A stretch of 56,632 nt of DNA, from contig JAIEQL010000031.1 in NCBI GenBank assembly GCA_019747735.1, forward strand, positions 1 through 56,632, in the 5' to 3' direction. Below the pieces are notes generated by a model. That model searched no databases and had not been told where the DNA came from. It worked only from the letters and a program-made list of their open reading frames with translations. Source of the stretch: Chthoniobacterales bacterium. GTDB lineage: Bacteria > Verrucomicrobiota > Verrucomicrobiia > Chthoniobacterales > UBA6821. Below are positions 14,121-22,578 of the stretch, one piece after another; the first letter of the stretch is position 1; the number at the start of each line of letters is the position of its first letter. The translations under genes and the position numbers were made by a program.

Positions 14121-16037
14121 TTAAGGTCTGAGTAACATCGCAGCAATCCCCTTCGGTTCCTGTCGAATATTTCTTTGTTGTGAAGGATCGAGGTAGTTGA
14201 CCAATGTTTCAAAAAGATGCTCATCCTTATGAATAAGATTTTCTGCGCTCTTTCCCAGATGATGAAGTTGTAAGTTGAGAATTGAGTTGTAATAAGCAGC
14301 TGCTAGGGCACGGCGCGTTGTAGGGGAGTGGCAACGTTCCACTTCTGCTTGAGTAAAAAGAAGCTCTACACAAAAGGGGTCAGTCCCGGTATACCGGTAT
14401 ACCGGGACTGACCCCTTTTGATAAACGGTGGCGCCAAGGCTGATGGCAACAGGCCTCCAATCTTGAGAGGTTAAAAATAGCGCCTGACAACTAAGATTAC
14501 TATTTTCCACGATGGCTACTTGAACGCCATAGTGATCCAGGAGGCTGCTATTGTGGGTAGAAACAGCCGTTTTGTAATCGCTCCAGAGCGTGCTGGGATG
14601 AGGCGCAAAGAAAGAATCGATAAAAACTTTTTTGTCGTTTTTCCAAAGAAAGGAGGCATAACTCCCCGTCACCATCGTCGTGAAACAAGGGACTTCTGGG
14701 AAATGTGTTTTTACAAAAAGGTAAGCAGCATCGTCAAAGGTAGCAATTTTTCCAAAGCCAAAAACACGCCCTTTTTCCATAAAAAAAGATTCGTTCTTTT
14801 CGGAAACAACCAGCTTTATAACACCAAGCAGCGCGCCAAGAGCAAGTAGGAGATTGATGACAAAAATTTTTTTATTAAAAAGAAAAGAGCTCTGAGACCG
14901 CATGGTAGCAAGGTTTGATAAGGCGGAGGCAATGACAAAAGTCGCAGCGATGGTGGCGTAGCCTGTTCCCCGCAGGTAACAAAATCCAAAATAAGTGGTG
15001 AGCAAAAGGAGGGCTGTCATTCCAAACCTATTGGGAACTCGCGTACAAATAAGCAATAGAAAAGCGATGCAGCAGAGAAGCAGCGAGCTTTCTGCTGCGG
15101 GATGATGAATGACTTGCCAGGTAGGAGTAAAATCACCACTCAAAGGAAGCGCATTATTGCCCCAGATAGGCTTTGTAAGAGCGAGTAGAGGCGATGAGTT
15201 ATTTAAAGATGAGTTGGGTGAAGAGAATGAGTTTTCTTTTTTATCTGCTTGTAATGCTTCTTTCACATGAGCAGAGAGCGTCGTGTATAATCCCTTTACT
15301 TGAGGACTATAGGTCCATGAGGTGATGAATACCGATAGTAGCAGAGCAAGAGTGACGCAGAGAAGTGAGGTTGAAAGCTTGGAGGAATGCCTTGAGGCAG
15401 AGGGTTGCCACAATTGCTCTCCAAGCAAACCTCCATACAAAATGGCGAGCGAAAGAATTCCTAAAACATACGAAGGATGAATCCACGACCAGGGGAGAAA
15501 AAGGAAAGGGTAAACAAAGAGGGGCCACCATCCACCGCGGCGGCAATGCCAGTTATAAAGGGCCAAGGAAGCTGGAAAGAAGGCCAGTGAGATAATCGAG
15601 TTGCGGACAATATGCAGTTGGCTTGTTCCTAAACAAAATCCAAAAAAAAGGAGGAGTGCCACTAGTGCTATGTTTTTTTCTTGAGAGATCCCTTTTGTTA
15701 ACCCTAAAGGAATTAAAATCACAGCAGCTCCTCCCACAAAGAGACAGGCTAGCACCAAGAGTTGAAGTGCCATTGTTCCTCCCCAGCGGTAAAGAAGCGC
15801 CAATCCTATGTTGCCTAAAAAAGCATTGGGAAGGTCATGAAGATAGGCGTTGCTTGTCGGGGTGAAGTAAAAATAGTCCGCAGCAGGAAAGAGCGTATGC
15901 TGCTGAAGCATTGCATTTCCCCAAGCGATATGCCACCAGACATCCGAATTATGAATAGGGAAGAGCCCTACAAGGCATCCAAAAAGAAGTGCCATGAATC
16001 CTACTAGTCCTAGAAACCAAGCGGTGTGACGTTTCAT
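14121..16037 (-). CDS. Polytopic membrane protein with C-terminal periplasmic domain, 638 aa
   Basis: About ten hydrophobic helices fill the first 400 residues (for example FLGLVGFMALLFGCLVGLFP and ALVALLLFFGFCLGTS), followed by a soluble domain of about 200 residues. Early motifs such as NSDVWWHIAWGNAML and the HDLPNAFLGN loop recall GT-C glycosyltransferase-like membrane proteins (D-x-WWH near residue 36), but this is only a resemblance. The start is set at the MKRHTAWFLG methionine. An upstream ATG at 16076 would add 13 residues before the first helix. A 48-bp REP palindrome (14372-14419) is inserted in frame in the C-terminal domain and adds the peptide KGSVPVYRYTGTDPF. Confidence 0.7.
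   Translation of the reverse strand: MKRHTAWFLGLVGFMALLFGCLVGLFPIHNSDVWWHIAWGNAMLQQHTLFPAADYFYFTPTSNAYLHDLPNAFLGNIGLALLYRWGGTMALQLLVLACLFVGGAAVILIPLGLTKGISQEKNIALVALLLFFGFCLGTSQLHIVRNSIISLAFFPASLALYNWHCRRGGWWPLFVYPFLFLPWSWIHPSYVLGILSLAILYGGLLGEQLWQPSASRHSSKLSTSLLCVTLALLLSVFITSWTYSPQVKGLYTTLSAHVKEALQADKKENSFSSPNSSLNNSSPLLALTKPIWGNNALPLSGDFTPTWQVIHHPAAESSLLLCCIAFLLLICTRVPNRFGMTALLLLTTYFGFCYLRGTGYATIAATFVIASALSNLATMRSQSSFLFNKKIFVINLLLALGALLGVIKLVVSEKNESFFMEKGRVFGFGKIATFDDAAYLFVKTHFPEVPCFTTMVTGSYASFLWKNDKKVFIDSFFAPHPSTLWSDYKTAVSTHNSSLLDHYGVQVAIVENSNLSCQALFLTSQDWRPVAISLGATVYQKGSVPVYRYTGTDPFCVELLFTQAEVERCHSPTTRRALAAAYYNSILNLQLHHLGKSAENLIHKDEHLFETLVNYLDPSQQRNIRQEPKGIAAMLLRP
14372..14419. repeat. 48-bp perfect REP palindrome inside a coding gene
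   Basis: AAAAGGGGTCAGTCCCGGTA(TACC) is followed by its exact reverse complement, centred between 14395 and 14396. It lies inside the membrane-protein gene without breaking the frame. It is 48 bp, a multiple of three, as are the copies at 25471-25518 and 26133-26180. Confidence 0.95.
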
Positions 16038-16073
16038 TCGTGATGGGTATAAAATCAAAACATCTAAAAACAA

Positions 16074-16106
16074 CAAAACATCCTGGAGGTGATCCAGGAT
16101 GTTTTG
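16074..16106 (-). terminator. Intrinsic terminator of the 16153-16959 gene
   Basis: CAAAACATCCTGGA (16074-16087) pairs perfectly with TCCAGGATGTTTTG (16093-16106) around a 5-nt loop. Read leftwards it is followed by TTGTTTTTAG, a usable U-tract. It lies 46 bp past the stop of the secreted-protein gene. Confidence 0.75.
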
Positions 16107-16152
16107 TAAAGAGTCTCTTCTAAAATTAGTATTTGCTCTAATGAGCTGCTAC

Positions 16153-16959
16153 TTAATTATTCTGTAAAACTGTTGTGGTTGGGAGTGCTGGTGCGTTTGT
16201 TCCGAAATAAGTGCTGCCATCACTTCCAATGCCGATGTAACCATTATTATCGCCAGCCATAGCAGTAATTCCATGATTAGCCTCAAGTGGCATCTGAGTA
16301 TTAAAGGAGCAAAACCCAACACCTATATGGCTAACTTTTCCAGAGTCTTCTGTTAAAGGAAACAGATAGAAAGTATCAGGGTGAGCATCAAAAGTATCGT
16401 CTGAACCAATATCAACAAAGCTCGAGCTAGCTCGTTCTTCTGAGTTCATCTGGTCAATATCATCAAAATAGTCGCATTTTGTGCTTGTCTGCCAAGACAA
16501 TCCATTATCCAAGAAGCTAGCGATAATTGGCTTGGTGCCTTCAGTATTGTAAGGAGCAGTGAAGGAGTCAGAAGGAACTCGACCTGTTACCACGAAGCGA
16601 GATTGAGATGCAGCATACAGGACAGAGTAAGCAGTGAGATCCTTATCCTCCCAAGAATATTTTTTCTCCCATCCTTTGATAAGGTTGCTAGGGTTTAAAA
16701 AATAAAGACCATAACTATTTTCCTTGGTATCGTCTTTTGCGAGAGCAACAAAGTTGTGAGTTGCAGGAGAGAAGTCAATGCTTAAAGGACTTCCTGGAAG
16801 AGGGGCTATCTTAAGGTCCTCCCAGGCAAGCGAGTTGACTAAAGTTGAATCAAGGATCGGCTGAGCTTGTGTCACGGTAGCAAAACTTGCTGCTACCAAT
16901 ACAATAAGTGCAAATGTCCTTCCTAAGAAAGAAAGGGAGTGAGGGGTTAATTTATTCAT
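16153..16959 (-). CDS. Secreted protein of unknown function, 268 aa
   Basis: A signal peptide is seen at the N-terminus (LIVLVAASFATVTQAQP, cut near residue 32). The mature part has recurring segments such as GLYFLNPSNL, VLYAASQSRFVVTG and GDNNGYIGIGSDGSTYFG, alternating with Asp- and Ser-rich turns. This is suggestive of short beta-sheet repeats as in BNR-type propellers, but no catalytic motif is visible and the family is not recognised. It is a single gene with its own terminator at 16074-16106. Confidence 0.6.
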   Translation of the reverse strand: MNKLTPHSLSFLGRTFALIVLVAASFATVTQAQPILDSTLVNSLAWEDLKIAPLPGSPLSIDFSPATHNFVALAKDDTKENSYGLYFLNPSNLIKGWEKKYSWEDKDLTAYSVLYAASQSRFVVTGRVPSDSFTAPYNTEGTKPIIASFLDNGLSWQTSTKCDYFDDIDQMNSEERASSSFVDIGSDDTFDAHPDTFYLFPLTEDSGKVSHIGVGFCSFNTQMPLEANHGITAMAGDNNGYIGIGSDGSTYFGTNAPALPTTTVLQNN

Positions 16960-17125
16960 GAGGTAATATAGTATTTGTGTTAAAAACCGAACAACGTTGG
17001 TAATAAAGCACCTTAATTAAAAAAAGCAAATAGAGTTTGTTCAAAAGTTTATATTTGGGCGAAAAATGACAATTCTACTTTAAAAGTTGATTGCTGAAGA
17101 GTAAACCGATACCTATTTCTGCTAT

Positions 17126-17650
17126 ATGAAGCGTCTTTTTTCTTCGCTCGTTTTTTTCTCCTGCGCAACGCTGAGCTTGCTCTTGCTTTTTTTCTTCACC
17201 GGTTGTGCTACGGGACCAACAGTTGATCCTCAAGTGACAGCCGCTGTGAGCGCTCACAATGTGCCTCAAGCGACTTATGACAAAATCAATCGTGGTCAGC
17301 GTTTAGATTATAACGACATTGAAATGCTCGTTAAGAAAAGAGTTCCAGCCTATATTATTGTCGGTTATTTGAGGAGCACCGAGACTGTTTACAATTTTAC
17401 TTATGCTCAACTCCGTCATCTTCGCTCCCTTGGGGCCACGCCTCAGCTCCTTAACTACTTAAGCGAGACGCAAGGTTTCTACGGCAAAGCTCCTACTTCT
17501 GTAGGGAAGTGGAAAATTCCCAAGTACATTAAGGAAAACTCGATGCTCTATCAGGATCAGCAACCTTTCTTCTACAATGAGCCGATTGTTGATGATTGGT
17601 ATGATTCGGCGTATGAGGAGTCGTGTTATAGTCCGTTCTCATTTAACTAG
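17126..17650 (+). CDS. Lipoprotein, 174 aa, unknown function
   Basis: A long hydrophobic leader ends in the lipobox FTGC (Cys about residue 27), so the mature protein should be lipid-anchored. The mature part contains a VSAHNVPQATYDKINRGQRL segment followed by LDYNDIEMLVKKRVPAYIIV, which reads as a small helical domain. The C-terminus is rich in Tyr, Asp and Pro (FFYNEPIVDDWYDSAYEE). The family is not recognised. The stop codon's last base is the first base of a family B hairpin, which may serve as the 3' end of the transcript. Confidence 0.7.
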   Translation: MKRLFSSLVFFSCATLSLLLLFFFTGCATGPTVDPQVTAAVSAHNVPQATYDKINRGQRLDYNDIEMLVKKRVPAYIIVGYLRSTETVYNFTYAQLRHLRSLGATPQLLNYLSETQGFYGKAPTSVGKWKIPKYIKENSMLYQDQQPFFYNEPIVDDWYDSAYEESCYSPFSFN

Positions 17651-17790
17651 ATTCTGTTCAAAATTCTACTGCTGAGGCGAAGAGCTGTGTCGCTTCGGTG
17701 CTCGCCTCGTCGAGTATGTCCATATACACTCCTCCGCTGTGTGCCTCGCTCCTTGCTCTTCATCCTCATCAGCGAATTTTGAACAGAATC
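17650..17790. repeat. Family B long hairpin element, copy 2
   Basis: The left arm GATTCTGTTCAAAATTC (17650-17666) is the exact reverse complement of the right arm ending at 17790. The inner part, CTGCTGAGG/CCTCATCAG, also pairs. The centre (GTGTCGCTTCGGTGCTCGCC and on) matches the other B copies. The arm sequence differs from those at 35310 and 39491, yet pairing is kept. Confidence 0.85.
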
Positions 17791-17832
17791 TCTCTCTTGA
17801 GATGATGTTTTTATCAAATACAAAGAGAGAGG

Positions 17833-20232
17833 TTGCATGAAAGCATAAGCATGATGCTTTCATTTTTTTCATTAGATAAAAAGCGCTTCCCCTTTCTAGG
17901 CCTGCTTCTAGCGGCCATCGCAGGAATTTTAGTAGAAGATTTTTTTTCTTTTCCAAGTTGCTGGTTAGTTGGGTTTGCTATCCCTCTTGGAATCATCATT
18001 CTTTCTCCGTTGCTATCACGATGGCGTGGAAGGTTCCTTTTTGTCTTCGTTGCAGCCTGTTTTGGGATTTTGCATGCATGGCAATGGAGTGAATCTCCAG
18101 GGGCACAACTGGCTTCGTTGATCAACGATAGTGAGAAGAATATTTCTGTGGAGGGAATGATTAGGAGTGAGCCAAAAGTTTCTAAAAATGGAAGTGCTTC
18201 TTTTTTTCTCGCCCTGCATAAGGTCACCCTTGGAGCTCAATCATCTCAACTTCCTGTTATGGTGAGGGTTCACTGGGAAGGAGGAGCCGTTGCTTATGGA
18301 GATGATGTTTCTTTTCAAGCAAGAGCTTCTCTCCCCCAAGCGCCACACAATCCGGGAGAGTTTGATGCTCTTCGATGGCTCACACGAGAAGGAGTCTTTA
18401 GTGAACTCATTGTTGACCCTTCCGATCCTGGAAAAATTCTTTCTCGAAATCATGGATGGTTCTTGTTGCGTTGGGCTTTTGCTGCGCGGCATTGGGCTGA
18501 GCGAACACTAAGTCTAGGAGTGGAACAGGCCGCTGAAGTTGTGGCTCTCATTCAAGGAATTACTCTTGGGACTACAACTCATCATCACGCGGATGCGCTT
18601 CTTAACGATTTTAGACTCACGGGAACCATGCATCTTTTTGCCGTGAGCGGACTTCATGTGGGAATGATCGCGGTGATCCTTTGGTTTGTTTTTAAATTCC
18701 TGCGACTACCACGCCGCGTGGCCGTTGTTTTTTCTATAGCGGGACTTTTTTTTTACGTGATGATGACGGGTTTTCATATAGGAAGTTGGCGAGCTGCCAT
18801 CATGGCCTCGATCCTCTTGTCCGGATTTCTTGTGGATCGCCGACCTCAAATGCTTAACAGCCTTGCTGCTGCAGGCTTTTGTTTGCTAGCTGTGGAGACC
18901 AATCTTCTTTTTTCTCCGGGATGGCAATTTTCTTTCAGCGTTGTCGCTGCTATTGTGATCTTGGTGCACCCTTTTCAAAAGCTCTTGCAGCCTTGTTGTG
19001 AGGCCGATCCTTTTATTCCTAAAAAACTACTCTCTCCCTGGAAAGTTCGTTGGTACAGGTTGAGTCGGCATGGTGTAGAGCTCATAAGCGTCTCCTTAGC
19101 TGCGTGGATTGGGGCTTTGATTCCCAGCATTTTTTATTTTCATCGTCTCTCTTTTTCTGGTCTTGGAGCCAATGTGATAGCGGTGCCGCTGGCCTTTTGT
19201 ATTCTCTCCATTGCTGTCATGACGCTTTTTTTTGGTCTCTTTTCTTGCTGGATGGCAGCGGTTTTTAATAATGCCAATTTTATTTTTGCAAAACTATTGC
19301 TGTTGGTGGTTCACGGATGGACTCTTCTGCCCTGGAGTTCTGTGGTTGTAGGAGGGATGATGAATCTCAATCCCGCTCTAACACTTTTTGATATTCCTGG
19401 ATCTCAAGTTTCTTTTTTTGAAGACCAGAGCGCGCGATGGCTGATTAATACAGGGACTGCAGCGAGTACTACAAAAGTCATCATCCCTTTTTTGGAAACA
19501 AAAGGAATAACGCGACTGAATGGATTGCTCTTAACTGGAGAAAAAGCCATCTATCTTGGAGGTGCTGCATTGCTGTTACCCTCTCTTTTTGTGGATGCTA
19601 TCTTAATGCCTGGAAGTGAGAGTCGCTCTTGCTCTTTTCATCAGTTTCAAGTTTTGAACAAGCTCTTGGAGAAAAAACATCAAGTGGTCGTTCGGGTGTG
19701 TGACAGGGAACATTTTTCTTTTTCCTCAGATTCTTTTTTGGAAATTTTTTCTCCTCCTGCCGTACGGCAAAAGGGAGGAGAGGTTATTGTTTTTAAGATT
19801 GCTACAACCCAAGAAAGTTTTCTTTTTCTTCCCACTCTGTCACAAGAAGTAAAAGAATGGCTGCTGCAGCACAAAACTAATGAACAACTTCATGCGACAG
19901 TTCTTGTGCTTCCATCAACTCCTATGCCGCTTTCTCCTGAAGATGCTTTTCTCAAAGCGGTGGCTCCTCATTATGTTGTGATCGGAGGTGATCCTCGGCA
20001 CCAAATAACTCCTAATTCCGCATGGAAAGAGCTTTTCAAGCAGTATGGAATGACGCTGTTATATCAAGAAGAAACAGGTGCGCTTTTGTTTAAGATGCTG
20101 CCGGAGGGGCTGGAGGTAGTTCCTTTTTTAAAAAAAGAAAAACTGCTAGATGAACCCGAATACCGTTTGGATAAAGTTAAATTCCTAAATTCGTTCAGTG
20201 GAATGGGTACTGAAAAAGAGGGCAATTCTTAG
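17833..20232 (+). CDS. comEC: ComEC/Rec2 family DNA-uptake channel
   Basis: This 799-aa polytopic protein has the usual ComEC layout: N-terminal helices with a DUF4131-type soluble region (about residues 60-180), the Competence domain (about residues 230-510) with the motif TGTMHLFAVSGLHVGM near residue 260 and the helices GFHIGSWRAAIMASILL, and a C-terminal region derived from a metallo-beta-lactamase fold (about residues 530-770). In that last part the HxHxDH metal motif is not visible, so it may not be an active nuclease. ComEC carries single-stranded DNA across the inner membrane. The start may be at 17833 or a few codons later. Confidence 0.88.
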   Translation: MHESISMMLSFFSLDKKRFPFLGLLLAAIAGILVEDFFSFPSCWLVGFAIPLGIIILSPLLSRWRGRFLFVFVAACFGILHAWQWSESPGAQLASLINDSEKNISVEGMIRSEPKVSKNGSASFFLALHKVTLGAQSSQLPVMVRVHWEGGAVAYGDDVSFQARASLPQAPHNPGEFDALRWLTREGVFSELIVDPSDPGKILSRNHGWFLLRWAFAARHWAERTLSLGVEQAAEVVALIQGITLGTTTHHHADALLNDFRLTGTMHLFAVSGLHVGMIAVILWFVFKFLRLPRRVAVVFSIAGLFFYVMMTGFHIGSWRAAIMASILLSGFLVDRRPQMLNSLAAAGFCLLAVETNLLFSPGWQFSFSVVAAIVILVHPFQKLLQPCCEADPFIPKKLLSPWKVRWYRLSRHGVELISVSLAAWIGALIPSIFYFHRLSFSGLGANVIAVPLAFCILSIAVMTLFFGLFSCWMAAVFNNANFIFAKLLLLVVHGWTLLPWSSVVVGGMMNLNPALTLFDIPGSQVSFFEDQSARWLINTGTAASTTKVIIPFLETKGITRLNGLLLTGEKAIYLGGAALLLPSLFVDAILMPGSESRSCSFHQFQVLNKLLEKKHQVVVRVCDREHFSFSSDSFLEIFSPPAVRQKGGEVIVFKIATTQESFLFLPTLSQEVKEWLLQHKTNEQLHATVLVLPSTPMPLSPEDAFLKAVAPHYVVIGGDPRHQITPNSAWKELFKQYGMTLLYQEETGALLFKMLPEGLEVVPFLKKEKLLDEPEYRLDKVKFLNSFSGMGTEKEGNS

Positions 20233-20258
20233 AGAAAATAGGCTTTCGGAGCAAGCGC

Positions 20259-20355
20259 ACAAAGGGGTCAGTTCCGTTATTTAGACAATTTGGTGCCAGT
20301 TCAGCTATATCCAGACTGGCACCAAATTGTCTAAATAACGGAACTGACCCCTTTG
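20259..20355. repeat. 97-bp REP doublet (REPIN-like) after comEC
   Basis: Two inverted REP copies with the variant core GGGGTCAGTTCCG and tails TTATTTAGACAATTTGGTGCC form arms of more than 40 bp around a short loop (tcagctatatcc). It follows comEC by 27 bp and could end its transcript, although no U-tract is present. The remaining 108 bp up to 20463 show nothing further. Confidence 0.88.
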
Positions 20356-20463
20356 TTGTGCTCATGTCTATCTAGTCAAATGAACAGATACAAAGTAAAC
20401 TGCTTGGGTTAATACGAAAAAATCGTACCGTTTTTTTTTGTGTTTCTTTGTGTTCTTTTGCGG

Positions 20464-20922
20464 TTAATTTTCTCTCGTTTCCTCCGCTTCCACCAAGTAT
20501 TGCTGTAACACAGTGAGAAAGTCTTGTCGGAATAAAAGTTCAGTACACTTTTTTTCCTCAAGAGAATTAGCAAGAGCTAATCGTGCTACCGACAACATGC
20601 GCAACCATGCTTCATAGTGGTCTAGAGGGATGGTGAGGGTGACTTCTGTTTCGTTATCGTGATCTTCTTTTTTTAGCTTATTAAAATCAGAAAGCATCAC
20701 GGTATAGCATTCTCCAAGCAGAGAAGAGACTTCTGGCTCAATATATTTTTTCCAATCGGAGAAAAATTCGGGGCTCTTTTGCTGAAGAGTGGAGGAACAA
20801 TTCGTTGTGAGAAAATGAGTCTTCCAGTTTTTTGTGAGCAAAGAATCCAAAAGTACTTTTACTAATGAAGGATCAAGGTTTTGAAATTGAAGCTGGCCCT
20901 CTTTGCCAAGGAAACATTTCAT
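20464..20922 (-). CDS. DUF2017-like protein downstream of clpS
   Basis: The 152-aa soluble protein starts MKCFLGKEGQLQFQNLDPSL. Its start codon overlaps the clpS stop by 4 bp (ATGA at 20919-20922), so the two are translationally coupled. A longer upstream frame exists but would overlap clpS by 100 bp. In actinobacteria clpS is regularly followed by a DUF2017 gene, and the size and helical ending (MLSVARLALANSL) fit. The assignment rests mainly on context. Its function is unknown, and a link with ClpS and N-degron proteolysis is an inference from the coupling. Confidence 0.55.
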   Translation of the reverse strand: MKCFLGKEGQLQFQNLDPSLVKVLLDSLLTKNWKTHFLTTNCSSTLQQKSPEFFSDWKKYIEPEVSSLLGECYTVMLSDFNKLKKEDHDNETEVTLTIPLDHYEAWLRMLSVARLALANSLEEKKCTELLFRQDFLTVLQQYLVEAEETREN

Positions 20923-21218
20923 ACAATTTTTTCTAATGTGGCGGTCAGCAAAAATCCATGAAGTTTTTCTACATAGAGTTCTCCTTCTTCTCGAGGGCCG
21001 ACCCAAACAATAGAGCATCCTTTTGTGTGGACTTCGAGCATATGCCGCTCAGCTTGCTCCTTGCTCCATCCAAAAATTTTTTGAAAAATCAACGTAACGT
21101 AGCTCATGAGATTGACAGGATCATCATAGACGACGACTTGCCAAGGAAGTGAGAGGTCGCTTTGAGTGTCGGTTTTTTCTACAATGAGAGGCGTAATAGT
21201 CGTTTCCATTGAGGTCAA
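20919..21218 (-). CDS. clpS: ATP-dependent Clp protease adaptor ClpS
   Basis: The 99-aa adaptor recognises N-terminal destabilising residues and hands proteins to ClpAP or ClpCP. The core is clear: WQVVVYDDPVNLMSYV (residues about 26-41, binding pocket with D-D-P-V-N), IFQKIFGWSKEQAERHMLEVH (about 44-64), then KGC.IVWVG and a final helix. The C-terminus runs into the DUF2017-like gene. The first three codons may be dispensable (second Met at residue 4). Confidence 0.94.
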   Translation of the reverse strand: MTSMETTITPLIVEKTDTQSDLSLPWQVVVYDDPVNLMSYVTLIFQKIFGWSKEQAERHMLEVHTKGCSIVWVGPREEGELYVEKLHGFLLTATLEKIV

Positions 21219-21253
21219 AAAGTCTTGCTGTTTTTTTAGACCAGTGTGATCAA

Positions 21254-21712
21254 TTAAGCCATATTTAGTTGTAATAACTTTTCCTGTTGCTCATGCATCA
21301 GCACATACTCTTCGGGTGTTGTATCATCATATCCAAGCAAGTGGAGAAGCCCATGGAGGACGCAGCGCGCGATTTCCTGTTCTAAAGTTTGATTGAAATT
21401 CAGAGCGTGTGTGGCGACTGTCTCAGCTCCAATCAAGATTTCACCAAGTTCTTCGCTGTGCGCAAAAGTAATCACATCGGTGGGAGTGGGATCGTCGAGA
21501 AATTCCTCATGGACTTTTGTAATCACACGATCACTGACAATGGAAATTTCCACAACATCAGGAAGACGAGCTTCAGGATAACGTGGTTTTTTTAAGCAAA
21601 GCGGAAGCGCTGCGGTGACAAGAGCCTGCACAAGTTTGAACTCAAGCTTGATCCGACGTTGGCGCTGAGCCCAGATAAGATGGGTTTTTGGAGTTCTTGT
21701 TGTTTTCACCAA
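21254..21712 (-). CDS. ybeY: Endoribonuclease YbeY
   Basis: The 152-aa metal-dependent RNase acts in 16S rRNA 3'-end maturation and ribosome quality control. The family core is present: FLDDPTPTDVITFA near residue 71 and GEILIGAETVA near residue 90, then the metal motif CVLHGLLHLLGYDD near residues 117-130. The usual motif is H-x3-H-x5-H. Here the third ligand is Asp (D130), a substitution worth noting, though Asp can bind Zn. It lies between ftsY and clpS in a leftward run, with a 2-bp gap to ftsY. Confidence 0.93.
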   Translation of the reverse strand: MVKTTRTPKTHLIWAQRQRRIKLEFKLVQALVTAALPLCLKKPRYPEARLPDVVEISIVSDRVITKVHEEFLDDPTPTDVITFAHSEELGEILIGAETVATHALNFNQTLEQEIARCVLHGLLHLLGYDDTTPEEYVLMHEQQEKLLQLNMA

Positions 21713-21714
21713 TA

Positions 21715-22569
21715 TTAAATCAACCTCTCCAAAAACTTCTTCTGATCAAAAAGTTCAAAATCAGTGAGCTGTTCTCCTGTGCCGAGAAAAAGAGGGGCAA
21801 TACCAATCTCACGGGCAATCGCCACAGCGACACCTCCTTTGCCGGCGCCATCTATTTTAGTGAGAATGAGTCCTGTGAGGCCAACGGCATGATGAAATTC
21901 CTTGGCTTGATGAAGAGCGTTAGTGCCTGTGGTCGTGTCAATGACCAGGAGTACGTGGTGAGGGGCTTGGGGATCGACCTTAGCAACACTCCGTTTTATT
22001 TTGGTGAGCTCTTGCATCAAATTGGATTTGGTGTGGAGGCGCCCGGCGGTATCACAAATTATAAAATCAGCATGCAGTCGTTGTGCTTTTAAAAAAGCAT
22101 CATGACAGAGCGCAGCAGCATCAGCTCCATGGTGGCTTTTAATGACCTCAATTCCAAGGCGCTCTCCCCACGCGCTCAATTGCTCGATGGCAGCCGCACG
22201 GAAGGTATCTGCAGCAGCGAGCAAAACAGAGTGACCTTGATTTTTTAAATAGTAAGCAAGCTTTGCTGCGCTGGTTGTTTTGCCAGTTCCATTGACGCCG
22301 ACAAGAAAAATCAGCACGGGGCCTTGAGAGCTTGGTATCAAAGGAGTAGGTTCTTCAGGCAACAAGGAAGCCAGAGTTATTCGTGCGGCTTGTGTGATCG
22401 AAGAGGCATCCAGTGAGCCTTTTTGCTCCTTCAACATAGTCATGATCGAGGCAATCGTGCCGCTTCCAAGATCGGTTTGCCACAGAGTTGCTTCGAGCTC
22501 ATCCCAATCAACAGGTTCTTTGTTGTTGATGCCAAGGCGTCCGAGTAGTGATGTTAAAAATCCAGCCAT
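21715..22569 (-). CDS. ftsY: Signal recognition particle receptor FtsY
   Basis: The 284-aa SRP GTPase docks ribosome-SRP complexes at the membrane. The short N domain (DWDELEATLWQTDLG near residue 22) lacks the acidic A domain of E. coli FtsY. The G domain carries GVNGTGKTTSAAKLAY near residue 92, the DTFRAAAIEQL motif near residue 121, DTAGRLHTKSNLM near residue 174, TKIDGAGKGGVAV near residue 237 and the end motif LGTGEQL.DFELFD. Its partner Ffh is encoded at 32393-33739. Confidence 0.96.
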   Translation of the reverse strand: MAGFLTSLLGRLGINNKEPVDWDELEATLWQTDLGSGTIASIMTMLKEQKGSLDASSITQAARITLASLLPEEPTPLIPSSQGPVLIFLVGVNGTGKTTSAAKLAYYLKNQGHSVLLAAADTFRAAAIEQLSAWGERLGIEVIKSHHGADAAALCHDAFLKAQRLHADFIICDTAGRLHTKSNLMQELTKIKRSVAKVDPQAPHHVLLVIDTTTGTNALHQAKEFHHAVGLTGLILTKIDGAGKGGVAVAIAREIGIAPLFLGTGEQLTDFELFDQKKFLERLI

Positions 22570-22578
22570 GAAAGAAAG

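Noticed and set aside
17833..20232. Two separate genes, ComEC channel plus metallo-beta-lactamase
   Set aside because: The frame is continuous, and the C-terminal region is part of the normal ComEC architecture, although the metal motif is not seen.
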